From positions 1,302,001 to 1,366,000 of the forward strand of contig OU862918.1 of the NCBI GenBank assembly GCA_917880885.1: a DNA stretch of 64,000 bases, written 5' to 3'. Positions 54,986 through 64,000 of this stretch are shown piece after piece (position 1 is the first letter of the stretch; every line of letters begins with the position of its first letter). The notes beneath the pieces were generated by a model. The model saw only the letters and a list, made by a program, of their open reading frames with translations, had not been told where the DNA came from and did not search any database. The position numbers and the translations under genes are program-made. Source of the stretch: Limnephilus marmoratus (lineage: Eukaryota > Arthropoda > Insecta > Trichoptera > Limnephilidae).

Positions 54986-54995
54986 CTGGTAACAT
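54114..54995 (-). CDS. Penelope-like RT C-terminus plus GIY-YIG endonuclease
   Basis: A 293-codon uninterrupted frame, the longest credible protein segment in the window. Residues ~20-60 read NFLDLTLSIINNKIDFRIYR KPTYTD, the post-catalytic RT region of Penelope-like elements. Residues ~185-225 read SGIYKLKCNDCPSFYIGKTT RNFEIRIKEHL, the GIY-YIG nuclease (here GIY..FYIG, catalytic R in the RNFEIR helix) preceded by the CxxC pair typical of Penelope. It would nick target DNA and complement the RT. The listed M at 54995 may lie in flanking LINE sequence; the true element starts further upstream in a complete copy, since the catalytic RT core is missing. No frameshift is seen, so the insertion is fairly young. 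Confidence 0.85.
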   Translation of the reverse strand: MLPVRKDFSHNQIKFTIEKGNEKLNFLDLTLSIINNKIDFRIYRKPTYTDIVIHRTSNHPVSQKHSTFHSMIHRLVNVPMSNNNFLSELSIIKQIAINNGYEPKLIDNILNKKLIKISKNKYLYNSNNINDKEWRKILYINNFSVQCCKNLPSNIKPAFYTRNNIGNFLRNTKDKDHKLTNSGIYKLKCNDCPSFYIGKTTRNFEIRIKEHLRCLNNNNFSEFANHIIENNHSFEKNTGINILHINNKGKRLDNLEALEIKKSLKNNESIINKQKILSYSPIMDLFPYPPTLH

Positions 54996-55345
54996 TGACG
55001 CGTACCCACATTACATCGAATCTGGAGTTTTCCAGATTCAACAGTCGCACACAGTTGACGTCAGCTCGACTATAGAGACAGACACCTCCTTTAGGTTTGA
55101 ACTTGCTTGTGAGGGTGAAGCCCGGGAAGTCCAGATAGGAGGCGTCTACAGGCTCGGCTATCTGCGTTTCAGACAGGAATAATAGGTTGGGCGTTGAGAA
55201 AAAGATGGTGGTGGACAGAATTTAAATTGGTATGCAGGCCGCGAATGTTGATGTAATTCACCAACATTTTTGGCCTGCGCCGGGGTCTCATACTACTCGC
55301 CGCTGTAATGAAGTTAATTTTTGTTGGTTGTGTTGTCATGATTTT
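54985..55345 (-). pseudogene. LINE endonuclease domain, N-terminal part
   Basis: The minus frame starts MTTQPTKINFITA just after the leader and reads LVNYINIRGLHTNLNSVHHH LFL, then after a frameshift GFTLTSKFKPKGGVCLYSRA and NSRFDVMWVRVNV. This matches the start of an AP-like endonuclease (N.RGL.TN....HHHL and GG(V)C.Y.R.D). The glutamate block after PIIPVSN (normally SETQ) is eroded. The remaining catalytic residues lie beyond the Penelope insertion and are missing. Confidence 0.8.
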
Positions 55346-55374
55346 ATTGATTGATTTTTTATTTTTATGATAGG

Positions 55375-55925
55375 GTATGGGGGAAGTAAGATCTGGAAAG
55401 AAAAGGTATGAGGCGTGGGTAGGAAGTTGGGGATCAGAGTGTCCAAGATTGATAAACGAATGAATCCAATCCACCCAATGGCGTGCAAGGCGATGGGCAG
55501 GGAGAATTCGGCTGGAGAGGTCGCCCAATGCGCTCCAAACGCTGCTGCTGGGTCCCCTCCGATCACGAACTGGCACAACAGCAGCGGCGGGGTTTTTACA
55601 CTCGTTGATGGGGCAGCCCACCCTCAGTCGTGAGTCGGGTCGGGCCCGGGTCGGGCCTCTGTACTACCGAGCGGCCCGGACAGCGCTAACCGGTTGTAAA
55701 GGGTCTCCCTCAACCAGCATCTCTCTTTCAATCCAGCCCGCCACACAGAAGGTAGGCCGACGCACCCACCATCAAGACCTGGATAAACATAACCCCAAGA
55801 ACCCGGGCACACCTACTAAGTCACCAAACGTAGTGAACCACTTGGGGTGCCCTGTGGCAGAGGTGTTTGTCATTCAATAAACGGTTTTCAGGGCGGCGGT
55901 ACCCATACCCGCCTACCAAATTAAA
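55375..55925 (-). mobile_element. LINE 5' leader = SINE-like head (copy 16)
   Basis: Antisense copy of the retroposon head and body (GCGGCGGTACCCATACCCGC at 55895 down to GAAAGAAAAGGTATGAGGCG at 55398), with ~170 extra GC-rich bases (about 55520-55690) absent from other copies. It lacks the retroposon's 3' hairpin and poly(A) and instead runs straight into the LINE start codon at 55338. Both lie within one candidate target duplication. This is the basis for calling the retroposon a LINE derivative. Confidence 0.7.
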
Positions 55926-56090
55926 ACAGTCAGTGCACAAAAATCGGTGGGCTTAATATGCAAAGGTGGACATTTTCTCTCAAAGTGTGACCAATTTTTA
56001 AAGCTACCTCCTGCTAGATTTGATGTTGTGAAGAAATATAAATTGTGTCAGAATTGTCTATCGGCTTAGCACTTCGTTAAGAACTTACTG
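55926..56090 (+). pseudogene. Pao zinc-knuckle region
   Basis: Resumption of the Pao frame: CAQKSVGLICKGGHFLSKCD with FLKLPPARFDVVKKYKLCQN CLS. The GH and C residues fit the CCHC knuckle at the gag-pol junction, which binds element RNA. A stop follows LS, and the second knuckle (FNCFRCHKDHIRYC-like, near 56100) is frameshifted. Confidence 0.75.
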
Positions 56091-56138
56091 TTCATCGCGT
56101 TTCAATTGTTTTCGGTGTCATAAAGATCACATTCGTTA

Positions 56139-56654
56139 TTGCATTTTTCTCGTGACGTAAACAGCCAAGTACAGGCGTCGAACAGCAATAATATCGATAA
56201 CACTTCTAGACAAGAAGTACTCTATTCGCCACCTGAGACAATCGACCCAATCGTATCGACCATCGCGGCGACCACACCTCATTCGGAGAGGTTTAACAAT
56301 CCCAACGTTTTATCGAGCTCTAGCCAATCATCAGTTTTGTTAGCTACGGCTATCGTAGAAGCTCGTGATAAAAAGGGTCATTTTCACAAGGTTCGTGTAT
56401 TATTGGATTGTGCCAGCCCGGCAAATTTTATTTCGCATGATTGTGCAACTTGCTTGGGCCTCGATTGTTCTAAAACACAAATTTCTATTCGAAGAATTGG
56501 ACAGTTGTCGGCCATCACGCAGAAAGGACTGGTCAAGTGTTGGATCCGTCCTCTATGTTCAAATGAGCTTTTTGATGCGGATTTCGTCATATTATCAAGC
56601 ATTTGTGCACAGTTGCCTAGTTCTCCCATTCCCGGGGAGACTGGAATCATTTGA
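56139..56654 (+). pseudogene. Pao aspartic protease
   Basis: 171-codon open segment. A linker rich in S/N is followed by SSVLLATAIVEARDKKGHFH KVRVLLDCASPANFIS at residues ~70-105. LLDCASPANFI corresponds to the aspartic protease LLDSGSxxNFI: the catalytic aspartate is kept and the DSG glycine has become A. It would process the gag-pol polyprotein. The frame ends with GETGII and a stop where pol should continue, so an in-frame stop separates it from the next segment. Confidence 0.85.
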
Positions 56655-57000
56655 GAAATTTAACTTTGGCAGATCCAAATTGCGACAAGCCCTCTGCAAT
56701 AGATATTTTATTGGGTGCTGGGTTGTTTTCATCCGTTCTTCTTTCAAGACGGGTGTTAGGAATATTTAATAAAGCGATAGCCTTGAACACGGCTTTTGGT
56801 TGGATTTTAATGGGAAACGTCGATCACAGCGTGTCTCCTTCCATGAATTCGTTTTTGACGACATCAGAATCGACAATTGAGACTGTTCTGAAAACGTTTT
56901 GGGAAATCGAAGACCTTCCAAATCATCCTTCACCGTTGTCTACAGAAGAGTTGCTTTATGAGGAAATATTTTCAACGCAGCATTATAGAGACGATGGGGG
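56651..57000 (+). pseudogene. Pao pol linker before RT
   Basis: RNLTLADPNCDKPSAIDILL GAGLFSSVLL, NTAFGWILMGNV and FWEIEDLP are the standard protease-RT connector of Pao elements (LADP.F..P..ID.L(I/L)GA....L, TxxGWI(L)xG, F(W)EIED.P). A one-base shift near 57000 moves the RT into another frame. Confidence 0.85.
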
Positions 57001-57489
57001 GACGGTATGTTGTTCCACTTTCATTCAGGGAAGTCAAATCGGCTCTTGGTGATTCTTATCATTTGGCAGTATCTCGTCTGCATCATCTCGAGCGTCGTTT
57101 CTCTCGGCATCCAGACATAAAATCTGATTTCATTCAATTCATGAGAGAATATGAATTTTTGGGCCACATGATAGACGTGACAAATTCATCAGTTTCGACT
57201 GGAAAATATTTCATTCCTCATCGTTGTGTGATTAAGGATACTGGATCCATTAAAAAACTCAGAGTTGTTTTTGATGCAAGTTCAAAAACATCTTCTAACC
57301 AGTCATTAAATAATGTACTTTTGGTAGGACCGAAAGTTCAACAAGATATTGTGAAGTTAATTTCCAATTTCAGAACGCGCAAAATTGTCGTTACAACATA
57401 TATTTGCAAAATGTATAGACAAATATTGGTTCGACCAGAGGATAGATCCTATCAACATATTTTATGGCATGAATCATCGGAACAAATGA
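56970..57489 (+). pseudogene. Pao reverse transcriptase, N-terminal half
   Basis: Reads GRYVVPLSFREV, SRLHHLERRFSRHPD, EYEFLGHMIDV, YFIPHRCVIKDTGSIKKLRV VFDASSKT, NQSLNNVLLVGPKVQQDIV and ICKMYRQILVRPEDRSYQHI LW. Motif A, normally TADIEKMYRQ, is TTYICKMYRQ here, so the first catalytic aspartate is lost. The frame stops at TTAA 57490-57493, where a TTAA transposon is inserted; the tail of the 217-codon frame beyond this point is not Pao. Confidence 0.9.
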
Positions 57490-57615
57490 TTAACCATCTG
57501 CTTGGTTCAATATATTCGCACCTCACAATCTGGAAGCCTCGGTTTGAAGCCTGGTCACCTTGGATCGAGATTGTAAAACATCTATGCAACAAAGCTTTCA
57601 TATTTCAATGACAAT

Positions 57616-58369
57616 TGTTACATAACTACGGGCTCGAACCGCCTTGTTACGAACAGGTACAAATTAATAATCACCATGATTAGGACACAACAACAATGGT
57701 TCAATTTAAATACTCACAGAAACCAAATTATAATACAAACCTCCGGCTAGCGTCCCTCAGGGATATCGTGTTTTCAGTTCGTTTGGGATTTGATTCAAAA
57801 CGACTGTCGCTTTATTGTTGGAATAATTATATATATAGGGTTTTAATAAATGAAAAGATCTCTTGTCGCTTTTAAATAATTGGTGAATTTATTAATGACT
57901 CGACGCTTCTAGGAAAAGCTTTTAATCTCTTTGTGAACTCAAGGTTAATGATTTTAAAATATAATAAGAGGGTTGAATGATAACACATAATTATATAAGT
58001 TTTACGTACGTTACACTGTCACGGGCAGCATCTGGGCAGAGGACCTGATCCGGGAACACCACTGAGTTGATTTAAATATCCAAATTTAACTATATTTTGA
58101 ATTACGTGTCCCAAACAATTGTTGGAATCAAAAGAGTGGTCGGCAATATGCCAAGAACCGTCCCTCACCACAGTTAAACCCAGAAGAGCCGGCAAGTGGC
58201 GGGCTGCAGCCCCCTGGCTGCTTGCTTCCCCCCTCCCACGGCGAATTCTTGACCAATCAAAAAGATCTAGCCGAAGTTGCCAGCTGTTGACAACTAGTAT
58301 TTAGTACCTGACGACGGAAACATTCATATAGGGGTAGGAAGTTATAATTCAAGAAAGTACTTCATAACA
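57616..58369 (-). repeat. LTR (3' LTR if element is minus)
   Basis: 754 bp starting TGTTACATAACTACGGGCTC and ending AAGTACTTCATAACA. It contains a G/C-rich block near 58190-58240. The 61-codon frame inside it is duplicated in the other LTR and is not a gene. Confidence 0.9.
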
Positions 58370-60200
58370 CATCCCCGAAAACACCAGGAAAAAAACCGCG
58401 GTCGTAACGAAGGTTTTTTGAATCTAAACCCTTCAAAGATTTCCCTCGATAAACTTTACAAAAAAAAATCGTTCACATAGAGATTCAGCATTAAAAACCT
58501 AGGCAAAAAGTTGTACAGTTTACAATAAGTTATATAGTTTACAATACACATAAAGTATCAAATAGACAGCAAAATCAACACGTCGAAGTGGCCTGGCAGG
58601 AACTTCGTGGCACGCAGTTTTCTAGGCAGCGCAAGTCAGTGTGTAATGTCCATCAGGGCGTCTAGAGTAATAGTCGGGATCCTCAGCAGGGGAGAAGTGT
58701 CAACATGAAATAAAATAACAAAATTATTAGAAAAGTACAAACACTTAGGCATCAAGGCACATAGAGTAAACAAAATTATCTGAACAGTAATTGTATAAGC
58801 AACAAGAGATCAAAGCGTAAGGTAACTCCACATTAGATGTCGTGATGTATGCATTGGCGTATGTCGTAGAACACAAAGCACATTCAACCCCCTTTTAAAG
58901 AACAGGTAATGGCTCAGTGAAGTCAGTGTCCACTTTTTAACAGTACGGATCACTGGTTAACGACATATTAAAACAAAACAGATAATAAAACAGACAACAT
59001 AAAATCAAAGTCCTTTAGTGACCCACATAGCGTCAGAAATCTTATAAGATTCTAACGTAGGTATAATTTAGGACAATACCTCAAATTGTCGTCAGAAACG
59101 GGCGGACTCCGAGATTTCTTTAGACACACATTAATAATACCTCAGATTTTATCACATTCACTGTAATATAATTGTCGTCGATTTATTGCGTTTTAAGGCA
59201 ATGTTTAAAGTTATTGTATCTAGTCAGCGCATTATAGTATTTTTTTAATGATGACAACAATGATAATAATGAAAGATATCATAAAATAGTATCGCTTTTC
59301 CACTTCATTTACGCGGGCTATGCCACGGGGCGCCATCTTGTTTTTTTTTGTACGAGTTAAACAAGACAAACTCAAATCAAAATAACGAGGGTATCAATGA
59401 CCCGCGTTACTCTCACCAGAGTACTGCAATGTTCATAATATTAGGTAATTGTTACCATAAAATACAATAAAAGTATTGTATGATATAGTTGAATAGTAAA
59501 AAATGTGAAGTGTTTTTATCAATCCGGTTAATTACTCCGAAAAGATATAATGTAGGTGTGTGTTTTTATCAATCCGGTTAATTACTCCGAAAAGATATAA
59601 TGTAGGTGTGTGTGTACACACTATTTCAAAAGCGTCCCTTCAAAACAGTGCTGCGTGTTGAATGTATGTGTGGATGTGTGTAGTGTAAATTTCATAATAC
59701 GTTGATTTCTCCGGTTCCTACGAAACCATTTAAATGGTTAATCAATCAAAACATGATTCACGTCCGTCGCTTAGCGCGAAACTCTACTCAAACAAATAAA
59801 TTTAAAAATTATTTGAAGAAATAATTTTCCACTTGTATTCCAACTTGATTTTCTTTGGAGAATTTTCTAATTGGTATGGGCCAACATTCTAGTTGAATTC
59901 CATCTTGCTCTTCTTGTATCAACTTATCAAATACCTGTAAATTAGTTCGCTCTTTATCCTCATTATTTCAAATAATAACTTTAATTTCAATTAACATCTA
60001 TTGATTTCTATGCGATCAATCTACACCGTTAGTTGAATAAATCTAGGCACTTGTTCTATCGTGAGCTTAAAATCTCAAAATCGTAAAATAATTAATTAAT
60101 AGTAATACCTATACATTAATATTAACAGATACCGATTATATTCATCTATAAAAAAAATAGCTATCGTACTTCCGTTTTCATAGACTTCGTTGTCGTATCA
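58370..60200. other. LTR-element interior, left part (no coding)
   Basis: No gag, pol or env motif in either strand. A 50-bp segment containing ATCAATCCGGTTAATTACTC is tandemly doubled at 59511-59610. Otherwise unique AT-rich DNA. Confidence 0.55.
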
Positions 60201-60204
60201 ATTT

Positions 60205-60595
60205 GAGGTTGCGGGCATGGGTACCGCTGCCCCTGAACTATCTATTGTATAACCAGCGCCTCAGTTATAAATAATCCTGTTAAGAGATTCGCCATGTTTG
60301 GTATCGCTTTATTCGCTACAAGTGCCCGAGTCCATGGGATAAGGTCGGACTGGGTCTAGACTACCTGCCGCATGGCAGGACGGATCGCGAGGAACCGCAA
60401 TTTGGAGAGAGGAATTCCTATGCCTATCACTCCTGGACGCTGACCACCATATTTCGATCAGCCCTTCATACCTCTTTCCTTCCTCTCCTTCCTTTCCTTA
60501 AAAAGACCCTCCACGTAGCATCCCCTAAGATGACATAAGTACTAAAGGAAATTATTTTCCTCAGTGTCTCCTGTGTGAAGCTTATTTTACTAAAC
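60205..60595 (+). mobile_element. SINE-like retroposon, copy 17 (inside LTR element)
   Basis: Diverged sense copy: TTGCGGGCATGGGTACCGCT, GTGCCCGAGTCCATGGGATA, CCTTAAAAAGACCCTCCACG, TAGCATCCCCTAAGATGACA and the decayed 3' hairpin GGAAATTATTTTCC..CTGTGTGAAGCTTAT. It is older than the LTR insertion, so it travelled as part of the LTR element interior or its donor. Confidence 0.75.
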
Positions 60596-62359
60596 ATATT
60601 TATCTAATCGTTAATAGGTTTCTACTCTTCGTTAGAGAGATCGGCATGGATACGGAGATATATAATTTCGCAAGGAATCGAACCCGCGACGAAGTAAGGT
60701 GATTACGTCGGTGTGTTATGCATTATAATTATTCCAGATTCGAACTGGTAGGTATTTATATCCTATAAGGAAGGCAGTATCATTGAACACTAAAAATTAT
60801 ATCTCACTGGCAAATCAATTCGAGAATTGAACTCGATTAAATTTTATTGCTGTCGTTATTTTAACTGTTAAAAATCTGTTTTTAATAGGTAAATATTATT
60901 TTACCATTCTAAATCATCGGCTCTTTTCAACGAAGACAACGCTAACATATGGTCTCAATACACTCTGAGACTGGTCAATTTCTGTTTTTAAACTAATGGC
61001 CGTTATTCTAAAAATAATCGCATCTATTTGCCACTATTTCATAAAGGAAGTTAATATCGTTAAATACCTACTAAAAATATCTTCACGCTGCACAGACTAC
61101 GTAGGTACTTTCCGATATTTGAAACAAATTCTTTGCCTATGAAAAAAAGGTTTATGCCTAACAGTGCATTTTTCAGCCCTTCAGACTATGGTCTTATTGA
61201 GCTATTGTCTCCAAAGGAACCCAACATAACCATTGTCCATCGGCCGACTTGTCAAGAAATATTCCCGAAAGTGCATTTGTCAAGACAATAAGGTTGACGG
61301 CTTTTTGTAGGATTTTTAACTAGAACGTCTTGATATTATTCAAAATGTGTTTAAAATATATTTAAACGTCGATCAAATTTAAATCTTAGGTCACACAATT
61401 TATTGGCGTATGCGAGCTGCATTTACTAAAGGAAAATTTGTTAAAGAACTAACTAACCAATAACCACCACGCCGTTTTTGGCAGAAGTTCACAATATGCA
61501 GTCATCAAATATGTCTAAAGCCATTTCAAGCATATTTAAACTTTAGGTTATTTAAAACCAAAATAAATCACGTTCAAATAAATGACGTCGCAGCAACGCC
61601 AAGTCAATAATATTATTTCACTCACGAATCGCTGACTAAAATATCTTAGACCTTAAATAGCTTTGGTATTATCTAATTCTGAGGTTTCAGTAACATTTTT
61701 GTTTCAAAAATCGCGTAAAACAAAACGAAGCTTTTCAACATACGGCGCGTGTGATTTATTTAACGGTCAAAACACGTGCTGGTTTTTAAATTCGGAGTTG
61801 CGACCGACAAAATGGCGACGTTCGAAAACACACGTGAACTTTTTTGAAAATAGTCCTCGAACACTTGTGAGATGCTGGCTTTGCTTTATTGGCGTTTGAA
61901 AACACGTGGATCAAAATGGACGCTAATAGTTTAAAATGTCGCTGTTTCCAAAAAACGACGCGTTTCTAACACCAAACGCGTGGATCAATTTCTCGCAGAC
62001 CAAACATAAACGCGAAGCACATGATTCGATTGTTAAACATGTGTGGATTGTCACGCGGTGACTTCGATTAATTTTTAAAAGGCTACCAGCGGTCTAAAAA
62101 ACGTGCTGTTTTCAAAATGGCGGCCTTTGAAAAATGTGTAGACGCGGCTTTCAAGATAACGGCATTTAAAACGCGGGGGTTTTAACACAATTCAAAATCA
62201 CTTATTTACCTATACATTTAAATGGGAAAAATGATTATTATATACATACATATTTTATAGTACATACATCACGAAAAACAGCGTGGAGTTATGAAAAAAA
62301 AATCAAAGAAAGCGACAATTCATAATGAACCAAATCTAGCCCCGAGTTGGAAGCGACAG
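60596..62359. other. LTR-element interior, right part (leader side)
   Basis: Contains a tRNA-like stretch on the minus strand at ~60660-60745 (B box GGGTTCGATTCCTTGCGA, no closed cloverleaf). From 61740 to 62190 there is a series of AAACACGTG/AACGCGTGG and AAAATGGCG strings. It ends in AAAATCAAAGAAAGCGACAA and the putative primer site. No protein motif. Confidence 0.5.
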
Positions 62360-63113
62360 TGTAACATAACTACGGGCTCGAACCGCCTTGTTACGAACAG
62401 GTACAAATTAATAATCACCATGATTAGGACACAACAACAATGGTTCAATTTAAATACTTACAGAAACCAAATTATAATACAAACCTCCGGCTAGCGTCCC
62501 TCAGGGATATCGTGTTTTCAGTTCGTTTGGGATTTGATTCAAAACGACTGTCGCTTTATTGTTGGAATAATTATATATATAGGGTTTTAATAAATGAAAA
62601 GATCTCTTGTCGCTTTTAAATAATTGGTGAATTTATTAATGACTCGACGCTTCTAGGAAAAGCTTTTAATCTCTTTGTGAACTCAAGGTTAATGATTTTA
62701 AAATATAATAAGAGGGTTGAATGATAACACATAATTATATAAGTTTTACGTACGTTACACTGTCACGGGCAGCATCTGGGCAGAGGACCTGATCCGGGAA
62801 CACCACTGAGTTGATTTAAATATCCAAATTTAACTATATTTTGAATTACGTGTCCCAAACAATTGTTGGAATCAAAAGGGCGGTCGGCAATATGCCAAGA
62901 ACCGTCCCTCACCACAGTTAAACCCAGAAGAGCCGGCAAGTGGCGGGCTGCAGCCCCCTGGCTGCTTGCTTCCCCCCTCCCACGGCGAATTCTTGACCAA
63001 TCAAAAAGATCTAGCCGAAGTTGCCAGCTGTTGACAACTAGTATTTAGTACCTGACGACGGAAACATTCATATAGGGGTAGGAAGTTATAATTCAAGAAA
63101 GTACTTCATAACA
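62360..63113 (-). repeat. LTR (5' LTR if element is minus)
   Basis: 754 bp, starts TGTAACATAACTACGGGCTC. Visible differences from the left LTR are TGTTAC/TGTAAC, ACTCACAG/ACTTACAG and AAAGAGTGG/AAAGGGCGG. Presumed promoter side of the element. Confidence 0.9.
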
Positions 63114-63297
63114 CAATAAGCAGCATTATTTCGTTCTCTTTCTGGTTAAAAGAAAAATACATATTATGTTTGCATGAGATGAAGAGAGGTATATTTAGTT
63201 TTTAAATGTAAGGTCGCTCTGGGGAGTTTTTGGTCTTATGAAAGTATAACGCGATTACGTGTTTTGGGATGTATTTATTCCTAAACAAGCAGACGGG

Positions 63298-64000
63298 TTA
63301 AAGAATTTGAACTGCAAACTGTTACGTACGGAACGGCTTCCGCACCGTTTCTCGCTATAAGTACTTTACTTCAACTCGCATCGGATACAGATGCCAAATT
63401 TTCGACAGCATCAAAAGTTTTATTAGAAAATATGAACGTTGACGATATTTTAACTGGAGCATCCACACTTGAAACAGCATGTAAATTGCAGCGAGACTTG
63501 GTGGAATTACTTAATATTGGCGGTTTTGAATTGAGCAAGTAGTCGAGTAATTGTCGTGAACTGCTTTCTGATATTCTAATCTCACACAAGGAAGCACCTA
63601 TAGAAATTGATTTAGATCATGCCAATAACATTAAAATTTGAGGTATTGTTTGGGATTCGCAAACTGATTTGTTTTCGTATCGAGTAAAAACAACACGAAT
63701 AACATTTTCTAAAAGGTCAATCTTATCAACAATTGCAAAGATTTTTGATCCCCTTGGATGGATTTCCCTCATCACGTTTTTGGCTAAATGTTTGTTACAA
63801 CAGTTGTGGAAGCTTGGATTGAACTGGGACGATCCAGTTCCTGTCGTGGTTCAATCTCATTGGACGGCAATAGTATCGTCATTGTCATCATTAGAAAATA
63901 TTCAAATTCCGCGATACACAGGGGAGAGTAGTGATAAAACATATCAGTTAGTGGAATTTGCAGATGCATCCGAAAAGGGTTATGCTTGTGTTGTGTACAA
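63298..64000 (+). pseudogene. Pao reverse transcriptase, C-terminal half and RNase H start
   Basis: Resumes after TTAA: VTYGTASAPFLAISTLLQLA; MNVDDILTGASTLETA (motif C, normally YVDD, with Y replaced by N but both aspartates kept); LQRDLVELLNIGGFELSK; a stop; DLFSYRVKTTRITFSKRSIL; IAKIFDPLGWISLITFLAK; LWKLGLNWDDPV; IQIPRYTG; VEFADASEKGYACVVY. The last block is the connection to RNase H. The protein is cut by the window end, and at least two stops (after FELSK and after NNIKI) kill it. Confidence 0.9.

Larger units (their letters stand above)
52068..55925 (-). mobile_element. LINE (CR1/Jockey-type) inserted in Pao gag
   Basis: Near full-length non-LTR retrotransposon on the minus strand: a 5' leader equal to the SINE-like head (55375-55925), endonuclease start (55345 to ~54985), a Penelope insertion, an RT domain (53640 to ~52650), a C-terminal domain (to ~52090) and a short 3' end. 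GTCAGT flanks it at 52061-52066 and at ~55931, a candidate target duplication in the Pao frame. The clade is uncertain. Stops and frameshifts make it inactive. Confidence 0.75.
57616..63113 (-). mobile_element. Non-autonomous LTR retroelement (LARD-like), ~5.5 kb
   Basis: Two 754-bp direct LTRs (57616-58369 and 62360-63113) with TGT..ACA ends and the 4-bp duplication CAAT (57612-57615 and 63114-63117). Only about four to five differences between the LTRs are visible by eye, so the insertion is young. The minus orientation is inferred: next to the LTR at 62360 the minus strand reads TGTCGCTTCCAACTCGGGGC, resembling a tRNA-Lys-type primer site, and GGGGATG adjoins the other LTR as a short polypurine tract. 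The ~4-kb interior has no gag or pol, so mobilisation would need a partner element. Confidence 0.85.
57494..63297. mobile_element. TTAA-flanked (piggyBac-like) element, split by an LTR retroelement
   Basis: TTAA at 57490-57493 and 63298-63301 flank termini CCATCTGCTTGGTT and, inverted, CCCGTCTGCTTGTTT. Removing 57494-63297 restores a continuous Pao RT frame. The element's own DNA is 57494-57615 plus 63118-63297 (about 300 bp), so it is a MITE. TTAA and CC(C)-starting termini fit piggyBac. Confidence 0.75.
51086..64000 (+). mobile_element. Pao/BEL LTR retrotransposon, decayed and interrupted
   Basis: Gag, zinc knuckle, protease and reverse-transcriptase segments occur in Pao/BEL order on the plus strand, broken by frameshifts and by two insertion stacks (52068-55925 and 57494-63297). 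The element runs off the window end. No 5' LTR was recognised upstream of the gag start at 51158; the SINE at 50888-51085 lies directly before it. Integrase, RNase H completion and the 3' LTR would lie beyond 64000. Confidence 0.85.

Noticed and set aside
58119..58304. 61-codon frame repeated at 62863-63048 as duplicated genes
   Set aside because: It lies inside the two LTRs and has no recognisable domain.
1..64000. A prokaryotic-style defence or biosynthetic system
   Set aside because: No operons, ribosome-binding sites, or enzyme or nuclease genes other than transposon proteins; the window is eukaryotic repeat DNA.

Overview
This window is eukaryotic and almost certainly from an arthropod, most likely an insect. 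It is AT-rich, has no operon-like gene packing, and is filled with nested retrotransposons, Helitron-like elements, MITEs and tRNA-derived SINEs. The short GTAGGTACCTAC-type strings and the ATATTATAAATGCGAAAGT Helitron head are common in insect (for example lepidopteran and aphid) genomes, but the order cannot be fixed from sequence alone. I see no intact host protein-coding gene. Nearly all the open frames are chance frames through repeats; the ones that mean something are decayed transposon proteins.

Layout. 1-16 kb: a duplicated mosaic of a ~230-bp dispersed unit, a hairpin module, about seven copies of a ~400-bp SINE-like retroposon, a 2,022-bp palindromic transposon inserted in one of those retroposons (1522-3543), several MITEs, two antisense LINE reverse-transcriptase relics (10.6-11.3 and 13.4-13.9 kb) and a Penelope-type hammerhead ribozyme (15.98 kb). 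16.25-35.3 kb: a head-to-tail series of eight Helitron/HINE-like elements that share a 3' hairpin-CTAG end. Their central minisatellites differ: 127 bp, 141 bp, 108 bp, 146 bp, or an A/T 15-17-mer. 35.3-42.5 kb: lower-density AT-rich DNA with a Tigger relic split by a TTAA MITE, a LINE relic, hAT remains and four MITEs. 42.6-49 kb: another Helitron/HINE copy, two canonical Helitrons, SINE-like copies, and LINE 3' ends, one split by a MITE with a 9-bp target duplication. 49.3-51.1 kb: tRNA-derived SINEs, one of them an inverted, twin-primed copy. 51.1 kb to the end: a decayed Pao/BEL LTR retrotransposon (gag, zinc knuckle, protease, RT) opened by two insertion stacks. The first is a LINE carrying a Penelope element. 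The second is a TTAA element carrying a young non-autonomous LTR retroelement with two 754-bp LTRs.

The elements interact as parasites of one another. The abundant ~400-bp retroposon appears to be built from the two ends of the LINE at 52.1-55.9 kb, so that LINE's machinery probably moved it. The nesting gives a relative chronology: Pao first, then LINE and TTAA element, then Penelope and LTR element. I made all alignments by eye. Boundaries marked approximate may be off by tens of bases.
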